Positions 6,517-13,995 are shown, counted from the stretch's first letter. The stretch: 19,629 bases of DNA from Pseudomonadota bacterium (GCA_023419315.1 JAEZYE010000063.1:1-19629), one strand, 5' to 3'. Numbers and translations are program-made. Notes: generated by a model from the sequence alone, not told the origin.

Positions 6517-7389
6517 TCAGCGATGTTGCAGCAGGCGCTGCGCAAGCGCTTCGGCGTCGAACGGTGCGTGCACCTTGGCGTCATTGTCGAAGTAGCAATA
6601 GATATCGCGCGGGGCGGACTCCGTGACCGCCGGGCTGACCATGCGCGCGCCGCGTGGATGCGTGCCCTTTGACCATGCATCGATTTTCCTGGCCCACTCG
6701 CCCAGCGCGACGTCGGAGTAGCCACTGACATACAACTCCTGGTCGCCGTGCAGGCGGAGGTAGACGAAATCGGCGGTGGCATCTTCCAGTATGGGATGCC
6801 GGCCCGCGCTGTCCGCGACCACCAGTCCAATGCGCTGCTCCCGCAACTGTTCGACGAACTCCGGCGTGCAGAAGCTGGCGTGCCGCACTTCCAGCGCATG
6901 GCGCAGCGGCCGGTCTTCCCCTTCGGGCAGGGCGGTGCGGCCCTTCATGAGCGAACGTTCGCGGCGCCGCGCCAACGTCAATGCCTGTGCGGTATTGCGA
7001 GGCAGCTGCGACAGGAAGGCGTCGAGTTGCGCGGGGACGTACTTCAGTGTTGGCGGCAATTGCCAGAGCAGCGGTCCCAGTTTGTGTCGCAGGCCGAGCA
7101 CGCCGGAGGCCAGGAAATTGGCCAGTGCGGCCCGGGTATCGCGCAAGCGCAGCGTATGGGTGATGAAGCGCGGCCCCTTGACCGCAAACACGAAATCGTC
7201 CGGCACTTCGCGATACCAGCGTTCCCAACTCGAAGGCGATTGCAGGGAATAGAACGAGCCGTTGATTTCGATGCTCGGGAAACGGCTGGCGGCATAGGCC
7301 AGTTCCCGTCGCTGCGCCAGTCCGGGTGGATAGAAGACGCTGCGCCACGGCGCATAGCGCCAGCCGGAAATTCCGATGCGGATGGCCAT
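6517..7389 (-). CDS. DUF72 (YecE-like) family protein
   Basis: A 290-residue protein of the DUF72/YecE family, predicted TIM-barrel fold, function unknown. Family landmarks are all present: GISGWRYAPWRSVFYPPGL (6-24), EINGSFYSLQSPSSWERW (41-58), PDDFVFAVKGPRFITH (63-78), GPLLWQLPP (105-113), ALEVRHASF (165-173) and FVYLRLHG with a following Tyr-rich stretch (208-224). The start is placed at 7389 because the family begins within a few residues of GISGW; the frame stays open for 44 more codons upstream, but that stretch is unlike the family and would overlap the sirtuin gene. GGGAGA lies upstream, inside a small inverted repeat (7390-7406). Confidence 0.92.
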   Translation of the reverse strand: MAIRIGISGWRYAPWRSVFYPPGLAQRRELAYAASRFPSIEINGSFYSLQSPSSWERWYREVPDDFVFAVKGPRFITHTLRLRDTRAALANFLASGVLGLRHKLGPLLWQLPPTLKYVPAQLDAFLSQLPRNTAQALTLARRRERSLMKGRTALPEGEDRPLRHALEVRHASFCTPEFVEQLREQRIGLVVADSAGRHPILEDATADFVYLRLHGDQELYVSGYSDVALGEWARKIDAWSKGTHPRGARMVSPAVTESAPRDIYCYFDNDAKVHAPFDAEALAQRLLQHR

Positions 7390-7445
7390 GCGGGACAGTC
7401 TCCCGCGCATGCGGCAAGAGCAGGTGAATCCGCGCCGGGTGATCC

Positions 7446-7451
7446 TATGAT
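7446..7451 (+). promoter_or_regulatory. -10 box of a probable leaderless promoter (sirtuin gene)
   Basis: TATGAT ends six bases before the ATG at 7458 (spacer GCAACC), placing the predicted transcript start at or beside the start codon. No Shine-Dalgarno sequence is present. The -35 region is poor (GTGAAT at 16 bp). Confidence 0.6.
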
Positions 7452-7457
7452 GCAACC

Positions 7458-8294
7458 ATGATGTCGAGCGATGACACTTCCACGTGGGCGGCCGAGCGTT
7501 TGCGAGACTGGCTGTCGGCATTCGAGCGCGTCTTCGTGCTCACCGGCGCGGGCATCAGCACGGCGTCCGGAATTCCCGACTACCGCGACGCCGATGGCCA
7601 GTGGAAGCGCACGCCGCCAGTGACCTACCAGGCCTTCACCGGTGATCCCCTGATCAATGCACGCTACTGGGCGCGCAGCTTCATCGGTTGGCCGCGCATG
7701 GCCTTCTCGCAGCCGAACGATGCGCATCGGGCATTGGCGAACTGGCAATCCGGCGGCCGGCTGTCGGCACTGCTCACGCAGAACGTGGATGGACTGCACG
7801 AGCGCGCCGGTGCGCGGGACGTCATCGATCTGCATGGGCGCATCGATCGCGTGATCTGCCTGGACTGTGGAAGCAGCTCGGCGCGTGCGGACATGCAGGT
7901 GCGCCTGCGCGCGGCCAATCCCGGATGGGAGGGGCTGGAGGCCGCCACCGCGCCGGATGGCGACGCGGATCTGGACGGCGTGGATTTCGCGCAGTTCCGC
8001 GTGCTCACGTGTGGAGTCTGCGGTGGAATGCTGAAGCCGGATGTGGTGTTTTTCGGAGAGAACGTGCCGCGTGCCCGCTATGAAAGCGCCCGTGACCGAT
8101 TGCTGGATTCCGACGCGCTGCTGGTCATCGGATCTTCCCTGATGGTGTATTCCGGGTTCCGTTTCGCGCGAATGGCGTTCGAGCATCGGCGGCCGATTGC
8201 CTTGCTCAATCGTGGACGCACGCGCGCGGATGATCTGGCCGCATTGAAGCTGGAAGCCGATTGCGTCGCGGTGCTGCCGGCGGCATTGCGTTGA
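7458..8294 (+). CDS. Sir2-family NAD-dependent protein deacylase (sirtuin)
   Basis: A 278-residue sirtuin that removes acyl groups from protein lysines using NAD+, releasing nicotinamide and O-acyl-ADP-ribose. GAGIST (30-35) and SGIPDYRD (37-44) bind NAD, TQNVDGLHERAG (107-118) and DLHG (124-127, catalytic His126) form the active site, and Cys134, Cys137, Cys185 and Cys188 hold the structural zinc. PDVVFFGE (194-201), GSSL (225-228) and Asn251 complete the cofactor pocket. SGIPDYR and the 47-residue spacing between zinc pairs resemble SIRT4-type (class II) bacterial members rather than short CobB. Two consecutive ATGs (7458, 7461) are possible starts; the leaderless -10 box favours 7458. Substrates cannot be predicted. 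Convergent with tag across 12 bp. Confidence 0.95.
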   Translation: MMSSDDTSTWAAERLRDWLSAFERVFVLTGAGISTASGIPDYRDADGQWKRTPPVTYQAFTGDPLINARYWARSFIGWPRMAFSQPNDAHRALANWQSGGRLSALLTQNVDGLHERAGARDVIDLHGRIDRVICLDCGSSSARADMQVRLRAANPGWEGLEAATAPDGDADLDGVDFAQFRVLTCGVCGGMLKPDVVFFGENVPRARYESARDRLLDSDALLVIGSSLMVYSGFRFARMAFEHRRPIALLNRGRTRADDLAALKLEADCVAVLPAALR

Positions 8295-8306
8295 TCAGGC
8301 GGCGAC

Positions 8307-8855
8307 TCAGCCGCGCGATGGCGCCTGCATCCACGGCGGACGCTTCTTCGCGGCACGGGAGAACGCAGGGCAATCCTCGCGATGCGCGCCTGGCAGGTAG
8401 CCCAGGCTCATCAGGAATTCGCCGGTGATCTCGCCGCCTGTGAAGCGGAACGTCTGCTTGAACAGTTTCACCCAGCCTGGCTTGTCGCGCGGGTGATGCG
8501 CCTGCAACCAGGCGTGGAAGCCGCCGTGGGAATCGCGCAGCCGCTGGATGATCTGGGCGTTGTGGATGGCGGCATCGACCTTCAGGCGGTTGCGGATGAT
8601 GCCGGCATCGGCCAGCAGCCGCGCCCGGTCCGCATCACGGTAGGCCGCCACGGTATCGACATCGAATCCGCCATACGCCTGCCGGAATGCATCCCGCTTG
8701 CGCAGAACGGTTTCCCAGCTGAGCCCGGCCTGGTTGATCTCCAGCAGCAGGCGCTCGAACAGGACCGCTTCTTCCTTCTGGGGAAAGCCGTACTCGTGGT
8801 CGTGATAGGGGCCGTGGATGGGATGGCCGGGGGCGAAGTCGCAGTATCCGCTCAT
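8307..8855 (-). CDS. tag: DNA-3-methyladenine glycosylase I
   Basis: A 182-residue base-excision repair enzyme that removes 3-methyladenine from alkylated DNA. It has the HhH-fold Tag layout: Cys5, YHDHEYGFP (17-25, His18 and Glu21), EINQAGLSWETVLRKRDAF (39-57), and DAGIIRNRLKVDAAIHNA (83-100), a conserved DNA/base-binding stretch. The zinc set of E. coli Tag (Cys4, His17, His175, Cys179) corresponds here to Cys5, His18, His158 and Cys162 (HREDC). The start at 8855 aligns Cys5 with the family. There is no Shine-Dalgarno sequence; TACCCT ends six bases before the ATG. Divergent from yqgE with only 35 bp between start codons. Confidence 0.96.
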   Translation of the reverse strand: MSGYCDFAPGHPIHGPYHDHEYGFPQKEEAVLFERLLLEINQAGLSWETVLRKRDAFRQAYGGFDVDTVAAYRDADRARLLADAGIIRNRLKVDAAIHNAQIIQRLRDSHGGFHAWLQAHHPRDKPGWVKLFKQTFRFTGGEITGEFLMSLGYLPGAHREDCPAFSRAAKKRPPWMQAPSRG

Positions 8856-8861
8856 GCCGTC

Positions 8862-8867
8862 AGGGTA
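8862..8867 (-). promoter_or_regulatory. -10-like box of a possible leaderless promoter (tag)
   Basis: TACCCT on the minus strand ends six bases before the tag ATG (spacer GACGGC). It keeps only the three most conserved -10 bases (T1, A2, T6). It counts because the same placement recurs at three other genes here. Confidence 0.4.
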
Positions 8868-8878
8868 ACCGGGCGGGC

Positions 8879-8884
8879 TAGAAT
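8879..8884 (+). promoter_or_regulatory. -10 box of a probable leaderless promoter (yqgE)
   Basis: TAGAAT ends six bases before the yqgE ATG at 8891 (spacer GACGCC), with no Shine-Dalgarno sequence. Its -35 zone (about 8855-8861) falls on the start codon and spacer of the divergent tag gene. Confidence 0.58.
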
Positions 8885-8890
8885 GACGCC

Positions 8891-9454
8891 ATGTCCCCCG
8901 ACTCCTTCCTCGCCAACCAGCTGATCATCGCCTCGCCGGCGCTGGATGATCCGAACTTTGCGCGCAGCGTCGCCTTGATCTGCCAGCACGATGGCGAAGG
9001 CGCGATGGGCGTGCTGATCAATCGACCGTCCGAGTACACGCTGGGAGAAGTGCTGGAACAGATGCATCTGCACACGCAGGATCCGGTGCTTCGCGATCGC
9101 CGCGTGCTGAGCGGTGGCCCGGTGCATCCGGAGCGCGGTTTCGTGCTGCACGACGACGCACGTGACTGGGATTCGACGATGGAAGTGGCGCACGGTCTGT
9201 ACCTGACGACCTCGCGCGACATTCTCGAGGCGATGGCGGCAGGCACCGGGCCGGAACACGCCATCGTCACCCTCGGCTGCGCAGGCTGGGGCGCCGGCCA
9301 GCTGGAGTTCGAACTGGGCGAAAACGCCTGGCTCACCGCACCGGCGGATGCCGAGGTGCTGTTCGACATGCCGTTGGAGCAACGCTGGCAAGCGGCTGGC
9401 GGCCTGATCGGCGTGGACATGACGCGATTGACGGACTACAGCGGGCACGCATGA
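8891..9454 (+). CDS. yqgE: YqgE/AlgH family protein (UPF0301)
   Basis: A 187-residue cytoplasmic protein of the YqgE/AlgH family, of uncertain biochemical role; AlgH was linked to alginate expression in Pseudomonas. N-terminal FLANQLIIASPALDDPNFARSV, then GAMGVLINRPSEYTLGEVL (about 38-56), LSGGPVHPERGFVLH (73-87) and LGCAGWGAGQLEFELGENAWL (128-148) are the family's conserved blocks. Length is normal. First gene of the yqgE-ruvX(-pyrB) group, a conserved pairing in proteobacteria; no ribosome-binding site, leaderless start likely. Confidence 0.96.
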   Translation: MSPDSFLANQLIIASPALDDPNFARSVALICQHDGEGAMGVLINRPSEYTLGEVLEQMHLHTQDPVLRDRRVLSGGPVHPERGFVLHDDARDWDSTMEVAHGLYLTTSRDILEAMAAGTGPEHAIVTLGCAGWGAGQLEFELGENAWLTAPADAEVLFDMPLEQRWQAAGGLIGVDMTRLTDYSGHA

Positions 9455-9513
9455 AACGCCGTCCCCCGCATTCCGGCGCAACCCTCCCGTCCGGGTGGCG
9501 TCGGCGGCGTTTC
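9453..9513 (+). other. 9-bp inverted repeat spanning the yqgE-ruvX gap
   Basis: GAAACGCCG (9453-9461) and CGGCGTTTC (9505-9513) are exact complements 43 bases apart and bracket nearly the whole 70-bp gap, ending just before the GGGAG ribosome-binding site of ruvX. A structure closing here could affect ruvX translation; it could also be chance. Confidence 0.3.
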
Positions 9514-9524
9514 GGGAGTGGGCC

Positions 9525-9977
9525 ATGAAACTGGATGGCACGGTGTTGGGATTCGACGTCGGCGCGCGCCGGATTGGCGTGGCGGTCGGCAGCGCGTTCG
9601 GCTCGGGCGCACGCGCGCTGGCCGTCGTCGATGTGCATGCACACGGTCCCGATTGGCAGGCGATCGACAGACTGCACGCGGAATGGCGTCCGGATGGCTT
9701 CGTCGTGGGTGATCCGATGACGCTGGACGGAGGCGACCAGCCCATCCGCAAGCGCGCGCAGGCATTCGCGAGAGAACTGCACGTACGCTATCGGCTTCCG
9801 GTGGTGCTGGTGGACGAGCGCGCCAGCTCGATCGAAGCCGCGCAACGTTTCGCACTGGACCGCGCCGAGGGCCGCAAGCGCAAGCGCGACGCGGCGGCGC
9901 TGGACGCCGTGGCGGCTGCGGTCATCATCGAGCGCTGGCTGGCCGCGCCGCACGATGCGACGCAGGTGACGCTTTGA
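9525..9977 (+). CDS. ruvX: Putative pre-16S rRNA nuclease / Holliday junction resolvase-like YqgF
   Basis: A 150-residue RNase H-fold protein. YqgF is implicated in maturing the 5' end of 16S rRNA; the older name reflects similarity to resolvases. Acidic active-site positions are visible: Asp11 in GFDVGARRIGVA, Glu98 in VDERASS and Asp127 in DAVAAAVIIERW. VGDPMTLDG (61-69) replaces the commoner VGLPLNMDG. The ATG at 9525 has GGGAG at the right distance; a GTG 30 bases earlier lacks one. It overlaps in TTGA fashion with a downstream open frame leading to pyrB. Confidence 0.95.
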   Translation: MKLDGTVLGFDVGARRIGVAVGSAFGSGARALAVVDVHAHGPDWQAIDRLHAEWRPDGFVVGDPMTLDGGDQPIRKRAQAFARELHVRYRLPVVLVDERASSIEAAQRFALDRAEGRKRKRDAAALDAVAAAVIIERWLAAPHDATQVTL

Positions 9978-10237
9978 GCTGCGTATCCGTGCTGAAAGCC
10001 ACTCTGCTCTTTCCGCGTTCCGACTCGAACGCCGGTGAAACGTTCGCATTGAGCCTGCCGCTTCGTCGAGCGAGCCATGTACCGGATGGCGGATTGCGTC
10101 CGGCGCCCATGCTTCCGCTTGCTTCCGGCAACGCAAACGTATCGGGCGCACCCGCGCGAAAGATCCCGCCGTGTGCTTCTCCGCAGGCGCCATTCGCCCG
10201 CATCTTTCCTCTCCGCAACAGTCCCCGCATCCCATGA
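9974..10237 (+). other. Open 87-codon frame in the ruvX-pyrB spacer (possible leader)
   Basis: The 256-bp spacer is open in one frame from a TTG overlapping the ruvX stop (TTGA, 9974-9977) to a TGA overlapping the pyrB start (ATGA, 10234-10237). The product would be Pro/Ala/Ser/Arg-rich with no family motif, and about 64% of its third positions are G or C, lower than I would expect for a well-used gene here. It may be a translated coupling leader for pyrB, which lacks its own Shine-Dalgarno sequence, or simply an unbroken stretch in GC-rich DNA. No intrinsic-terminator-like hairpin or clear promoter is visible in the spacer. Confidence 0.3.
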
Positions 10238-11178
10238 CCTCGCAAATCGATTCGAACGGACGTCTGCAACACCTGCTCACACTGGAAGACCTGCCCCGCG
10301 AAACCCTCTGCCGCCTGCTGGATCGCGCGGGACAGATTCGCGATACCGCACTGGGTCGCACGCAGCGGCGCAATTCGCTGGAAGGCACGACCGTCTGCAC
10401 GCTGTTCTTCGAGCCGTCGACGCGCACGCGCAGTTCGTTCCAGATTGCGGCGCAGCGGCTGGGCGCCGACATCCTGAATTTCGACGCATCGACCTCGTCG
10501 ACCCGCAAGGGCGAGACCGCGCGTGACACGCTGAAGAATCTGGAAGCCATGGGCATCCGTGGATTCGTCGTGCGTCATTCGGAAGATGGCGCGGTGGATG
10601 CGCTGGCCGAAGTAGCGGGCGAGGGGACGACGCTGGTGAACGCCGGTGATGGACGCAGCGCGCATCCCACCCAGGGGCTGCTCGACGCGTTGACCCTGCG
10701 CCAGGCGAAGGGCCCGGACTTCTCGCGTCTGAAGGTCCTCATCGTCGGCGACGTGAAGCATTCGCGCGTGGCGCGATCCGACCTGCACGCGCTGCGGACG
10801 CTGGGCACCGGCGAGATCCGCGTGTGCGGCCCGCAATCGCTGTTGCCGCAGGACGACACGCTGGCCGGTTGCACGATTGGCGAAGATTTCGACGCGCTGA
10901 TCGAAGGGGTTGATGCGGTGATGATGCTGCGCCTGCAACGCGAGCGCATGGAAGAAGGGCTGATCGATTCAATCGAGGACTACCACCGCGACTACGGCCT
11001 GGACGCCAAGCGCCTTGCGCGCGCCGCGAAGGATGCGGTCGTGCTGCATCCGGGGCCGATCAATCGTGGCGTGGAAATCACCGACGACGTGGCCGACGGT
11101 CCGCAGTCGCTGGTGTTGCGCCAGGTCAGCAATGGCGTCGCCATCCGCATGGCGGTGCTGGAAACGCTGCTGGGTTGA
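10234..11178 (+). CDS. pyrB: Aspartate carbamoyltransferase catalytic subunit
   Basis: A 314-residue enzyme that joins carbamoyl phosphate and L-aspartate, committing to pyrimidine synthesis. FEPSTRTRSSF (59-69) binds carbamoyl phosphate, STRKGE (89-94) is the second loop, HPTQGLLDALTLRQ, the HSRVARSDLHAL block and HPGPINRGVE are the family's substrate-binding motifs. The start at 10234 matches xanthomonad PyrB N-termini as I recall them (GRLQHLLTLEDLP nine residues in); a GTG 21 codons upstream is less likely. No pyrI follows and no dihydroorotase-like pyrC' is adjacent. Lack of a ribosome-binding site and the long spacer suggest control in the leader. Confidence 0.97.
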   Translation: MTSQIDSNGRLQHLLTLEDLPRETLCRLLDRAGQIRDTALGRTQRRNSLEGTTVCTLFFEPSTRTRSSFQIAAQRLGADILNFDASTSSTRKGETARDTLKNLEAMGIRGFVVRHSEDGAVDALAEVAGEGTTLVNAGDGRSAHPTQGLLDALTLRQAKGPDFSRLKVLIVGDVKHSRVARSDLHALRTLGTGEIRVCGPQSLLPQDDTLAGCTIGEDFDALIEGVDAVMMLRLQRERMEEGLIDSIEDYHRDYGLDAKRLARAAKDAVVLHPGPINRGVEITDDVADGPQSLVLRQVSNGVAIRMAVLETLLG

Positions 11179-11188
11179 ACCGTTTTGC

Positions 11189-11212
11189 CGTGGCGGTCAG
11201 TGGGCCGCCACG
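11189..11212. other. 8-bp inverted repeat in the pyrB / cyclase convergent gap
   Basis: CGTGGCGG (11189-11196) and CCGCCACG (11205-11212) pair exactly around an 8-base loop holding the stop codon of the minus-strand cyclase. No T-tract follows on either strand, so it is only a weak terminator candidate for pyrB. Confidence 0.4.
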
Positions 11213-12780
11213 ACCCGGTTCTTGCCGCTGGATTTGGCCTGGTACATCGCGCGATCCGCACGTTCGAGCAGTGATTCCTGCGTCTCGCCCGGATGCCAGC
11301 AGGCGACGCCCGCGCTGAATGTCACGGCGATGCGCGCGTCGTCGTACATGAAAGGACGTTGTGCGAGACGGTGCTGCAGACGGGTGACCGTGGCCTGCGC
11401 TTCACTGAAAGGTGTCTCCGGCAGCAGCAGCACGAATTCCTCGCCACCCATGCGCGCGATTGCATCGCTGCCGCGCAGCTTGGCTTTCATCACCGCGACG
11501 AAATGGCACAGCGCCGCGTCGCCGCCGAGATGGCCGTGCTGCGCGTTGATGAGGCGGAAATCATCCAGATCGATCAAGGCCAGGCACAGCGGCTGGCCCA
11601 CGCGCTGCGCACGCTGTGATTCGCGCCTGAACAGTTCGTCGAAGCCGCGCCGGTTGAGCGCTTCGGTAAGTTGATCGACCCGCACCAGGTTCGACACCGT
11701 CTGCAGCTCGTGTTCCAGTGAAGCGACCCGCTCTTCGGCGGCGTGCGCTTCCTCGCGCGCCACCAGCAGATCGTCGCGCGCCTTCAACGTCTGCGCCTGC
11801 AGCAGGGCGGTGTCGCTGAGGATGTCCTCCATCCGCTTGCCCAGTTCGGCGATGCTGCGGCTGTTGCGGATCGCCACCGAGTGATAGCTGATGCGGTCGT
11901 GCAGTTCGCCGGTGCTGTTGGCCATGCCGTCGAGGCGGTCGACGAAGGTCACCATCATCTCGCGCATGGCGGCCTTGGATTCGACCAGGCCCTGCTTGAG
12001 CAGGCCCTGCTTGTAGATCACCTCGCGCAGGCCGGTGCGCGTCTGCTCCAGCGCGTTGCGATCCAGCGGGCCGGCAAGCAGGTTGCGCGCCGCGGCGATC
12101 TGGTCCTGCAGCCAGCTGCCGTCTTCCAGCAGTTCGCCCACGTTTTCCAGCAGCAGATCGAACAGGCTGCGCAGCAGCGCTTGCGCGTCGTTGGCTTCGT
12201 GCGTGCGCAGGCCGATCAGATGGCACAGATCCTTGAGCCGGTCGTCGAGTGTTTCCAGCGGTTGGCCGGGCTGCCACAGGCGCAGGTGATCGGCGATGTG
12301 CTGTGAGCGCATCGCCATTGCGTGATCTTCGTGGAGCAGCGCTTCCACGCCGGTCACCAAGGTGAAGTGCAGCAGATCACGCAGGCGCTCGGCATCGCTG
12401 AGCGCACGCGGCGCAGTGGGCAGCGGTTCGTCCTGGATGGTGCGGATGTACTTGTCGATCAGGTGGCGCATGGCGCGCCCATAGGCCTGCCAGTCGGTTT
12501 CGACATGGGCGGACTTGAGACGCTGCCCCATGCCGCGCAGTTCGCCGCTCAGACCGGCGACGCCATCGGCGAAGGCTTCCAGCAGCGCATGCGGTTCTTC
12601 AGCCCGCGAAAACAGGACCTGCAGATCCGCGGCGGTGATCGAACCGATGCCCAGCGCGGCATCCGCGTCGTCCCGTGCCGGGCCGGCGCGCGTATGCGCA
12701 GCACTGGCTGCACGCGGCCGGGACCAGAGACGGCGCAGGCCGCTGGTCAAGCCGGAAGGAGCATCGGAGGGTTCAGCCAT
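11197..12780 (-). CDS. Diguanylate cyclase (GGEEF) with a long helical N-terminal region
   Basis: A 527-residue protein making cyclic di-GMP from two GTP. The C-terminal GGDEF domain (about 362-527) is intact: IDLDDFRLIN (403-412, metal/GTP), GHLGGDAAL (416-424), active-site GGEEF (445-449), and a RGSD inhibitory I-site (436-439) five residues upstream, so both activity and product inhibition are expected. The first ~340 residues have no transmembrane segment and look all-helical, with a likely coiled coil at about 325-365 leading into the catalytic domain; I recognise no sensor family. The ATG at 12780 is chosen because the 130 further open codons upstream lie over the preceding gene. No ribosome-binding site is obvious. 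It follows a small zinc-ribbon gene by 62 bp on the same strand. Confidence 0.95.
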   Translation of the reverse strand: MAEPSDAPSGLTSGLRRLWSRPRAASAAHTRAGPARDDADAALGIGSITAADLQVLFSRAEEPHALLEAFADGVAGLSGELRGMGQRLKSAHVETDWQAYGRAMRHLIDKYIRTIQDEPLPTAPRALSDAERLRDLLHFTLVTGVEALLHEDHAMAMRSQHIADHLRLWQPGQPLETLDDRLKDLCHLIGLRTHEANDAQALLRSLFDLLLENVGELLEDGSWLQDQIAAARNLLAGPLDRNALEQTRTGLREVIYKQGLLKQGLVESKAAMREMMVTFVDRLDGMANSTGELHDRISYHSVAIRNSRSIAELGKRMEDILSDTALLQAQTLKARDDLLVAREEAHAAEERVASLEHELQTVSNLVRVDQLTEALNRRGFDELFRRESQRAQRVGQPLCLALIDLDDFRLINAQHGHLGGDAALCHFVAVMKAKLRGSDAIARMGGEEFVLLLPETPFSEAQATVTRLQHRLAQRPFMYDDARIAVTFSAGVACWHPGETQESLLERADRAMYQAKSSGKNRVVAAH

Positions 12781-12842
12781 GGGCGCTGCCACGAACGGGA
12801 GGGGCAGCCAGACTATCGGCCCGGGTGCGCGGAAGTTGAGTC

Positions 12843-13121
12843 TCAGCCCGCTCCAGGCGGGAAATGCTCGCGCGCCGATTCGAGGATCGCCCATTGTTCG
12901 AGGGCTTCCGGATGACCGGCTTCGGCTGCCAGCCGGACATCTTCCAGCGAGGGGTGATCCACGATCAGCAGCAGGTTGCCGCAGTCGGGGCAGGCGTAGT
13001 CGGTGACCGCGTCGTGCAGTTCCATTGCCATGGCCCGTGAATCGCCTTCCCAGCCGCATGCACAGACATGCGGCCGCTCGCGCCAGCCGGGACTGAAATA
13101 GTCGCGAAGCAGTTCGGCCAT
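12843..13121 (-). CDS. Small zinc-ribbon-like hypothetical protein
   Basis: A 92-residue protein I cannot assign to a named family. CACGWEG (Cys20, Cys22) and CPDCGN (Cys44, Cys47) form a likely zinc ribbon in the first half; the second half (about 55-85) is helical and acidic (SLEDVRLAAEAGHPEALEQWAILESA). The ATG at 13121 lies two bases after the stop of the upstream esterase (TGA-TC-ATG), which indicates translational coupling. Third-position GC is coding-like and the Cys pairs are well spaced, so I take it as real. The role is unknown. Confidence 0.75.
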   Translation of the reverse strand: MAELLRDYFSPGWRERPHVCACGWEGDSRAMAMELHDAVTDYACPDCGNLLLIVDHPSLEDVRLAAEAGHPEALEQWAILESAREHFPPGAG

Positions 13122-13123
13122 GA

Positions 13124-13921
13124 TCAGCGGTGCTGCGCGAAGAGCCAGGGCCACAGCTCGGCCGTGGCATAAGCGGGATCCCACGAATTGTGGTTGGCGT
13201 CGGGGAACTCGGTGTAGCGGACTTCGCCGCCTGCCGCCTTCAGCGCCGTGTACATTTTCCGCGACTGCGCAGGCGGCACGAGGTCGTCCCGGGCGCCGTG
13301 GAAGATCCAGATCGGCATCTCCTTCAGCCGGGTCGCGGCTTCGGTGAAGGGATCCGCCGCGCCCGCCACGCTGTGCGCCTGCATCTGCTGACGTTCGTCG
13401 GTCCAATCCACCGTCAGCCCGCCGCAGACCGGCACCAGCGCCGCAAAGCGGCGCGGCTGCTGCAGTGCCAGTTCGTAGCTGCCATAGCCGCCCATCGAAA
13501 GCCCGGTCAGGTAGACGCGGGCCGGGTCGCCATTGAATTCCTTCATCGCGGCGTCCAGGGCGGCGAGTGCGATCGGCCCGGCGTCCTGCGTCCACTCGCT
13601 GTCCTGCGGCGCCTGCGGCATCACCACCAGCGCGGGAAAATCATCGCGATGCTTCTGCACATGCGCCGGCAGCCCGACGGTGATCTGCGCCTGATTGTCG
13701 TTGCCGCGCTCACCGGAACCGTGCAGGAACAGGAGGGTCGGCAGCGGGCCGGCCGTGTCGTCGCGGTGCCGGGGCACGAACACCTGGTAGCGATGGATCT
13801 GCCCGCCCACCGTCACCTCGCGGGCGAGGAATTCGCCGTGCGATTGCGCGGCAGGCGAAGCGCAGGCGCTGGTGGCGAACACGGCGGACGTCAGGACGAC
13901 CATCAGGCGAAGCAGGGACAT
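13124..13921 (-). CDS. Exported alpha/beta hydrolase (PHB depolymerase/esterase-like)
   Basis: A 265-residue alpha/beta-hydrolase. Residues 1-21 are a signal peptide; cleavage after ACA (19-21) by signal peptidase I is most likely, although Cys20 with a poor lipobox (TSAC) leaves a lipoprotein possible. HGSG (67-70) forms the oxyanion region, Ser142 in GLSMGGYG is the nucleophile, HGARDDLVPP (208-217) supplies the acid (Asp212 or Asp213) and His244 in NHNSWD completes the triad. The layout matches the bacterial PHB depolymerase-like/phospholipase-carboxylesterase group. GGAG precedes the ATG by about nine bases. It is translationally linked to the zinc-ribbon gene. The substrate is unknown; an ester or peptide in the cell envelope is the general expectation. 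Confidence 0.9.
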   Translation of the reverse strand: MSLLRLMVVLTSAVFATSACASPAAQSHGEFLAREVTVGGQIHRYQVFVPRHRDDTAGPLPTLLFLHGSGERGNDNQAQITVGLPAHVQKHRDDFPALVVMPQAPQDSEWTQDAGPIALAALDAAMKEFNGDPARVYLTGLSMGGYGSYELALQQPRRFAALVPVCGGLTVDWTDERQQMQAHSVAGAADPFTEAATRLKEMPIWIFHGARDDLVPPAQSRKMYTALKAAGGEVRYTEFPDANHNSWDPAYATAELWPWLFAQHR

Positions 13922-13995
13922 GGGGGAGAACTCCGGCGGCGCAATGGCCGGTGAGGATACTCCGCACCGGGATCACGGCCGCGTGCAGTGCACCA

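Noticed and set aside
7390..7521. 44-residue N-terminal extension of the DUF72 protein
   Set aside because: DUF72 proteins start close to the GxSGW motif, and the extension overlaps the divergent sirtuin gene.
9978..10233. Relic of pyrR between ruvX and pyrB
   Set aside because: No PRPP-binding loop (acidic VDDVxxTG-type motif) or other PyrR-like stretch can be read in any forward frame.
12781..13170. 130 extra codons that could extend the diguanylate cyclase upstream
   Set aside because: They overlap the zinc-ribbon gene and the end of the esterase in another frame, and their translation is low-complexity Arg/Pro/Ala-rich; the ATG at 12780 gives a sensible protein.
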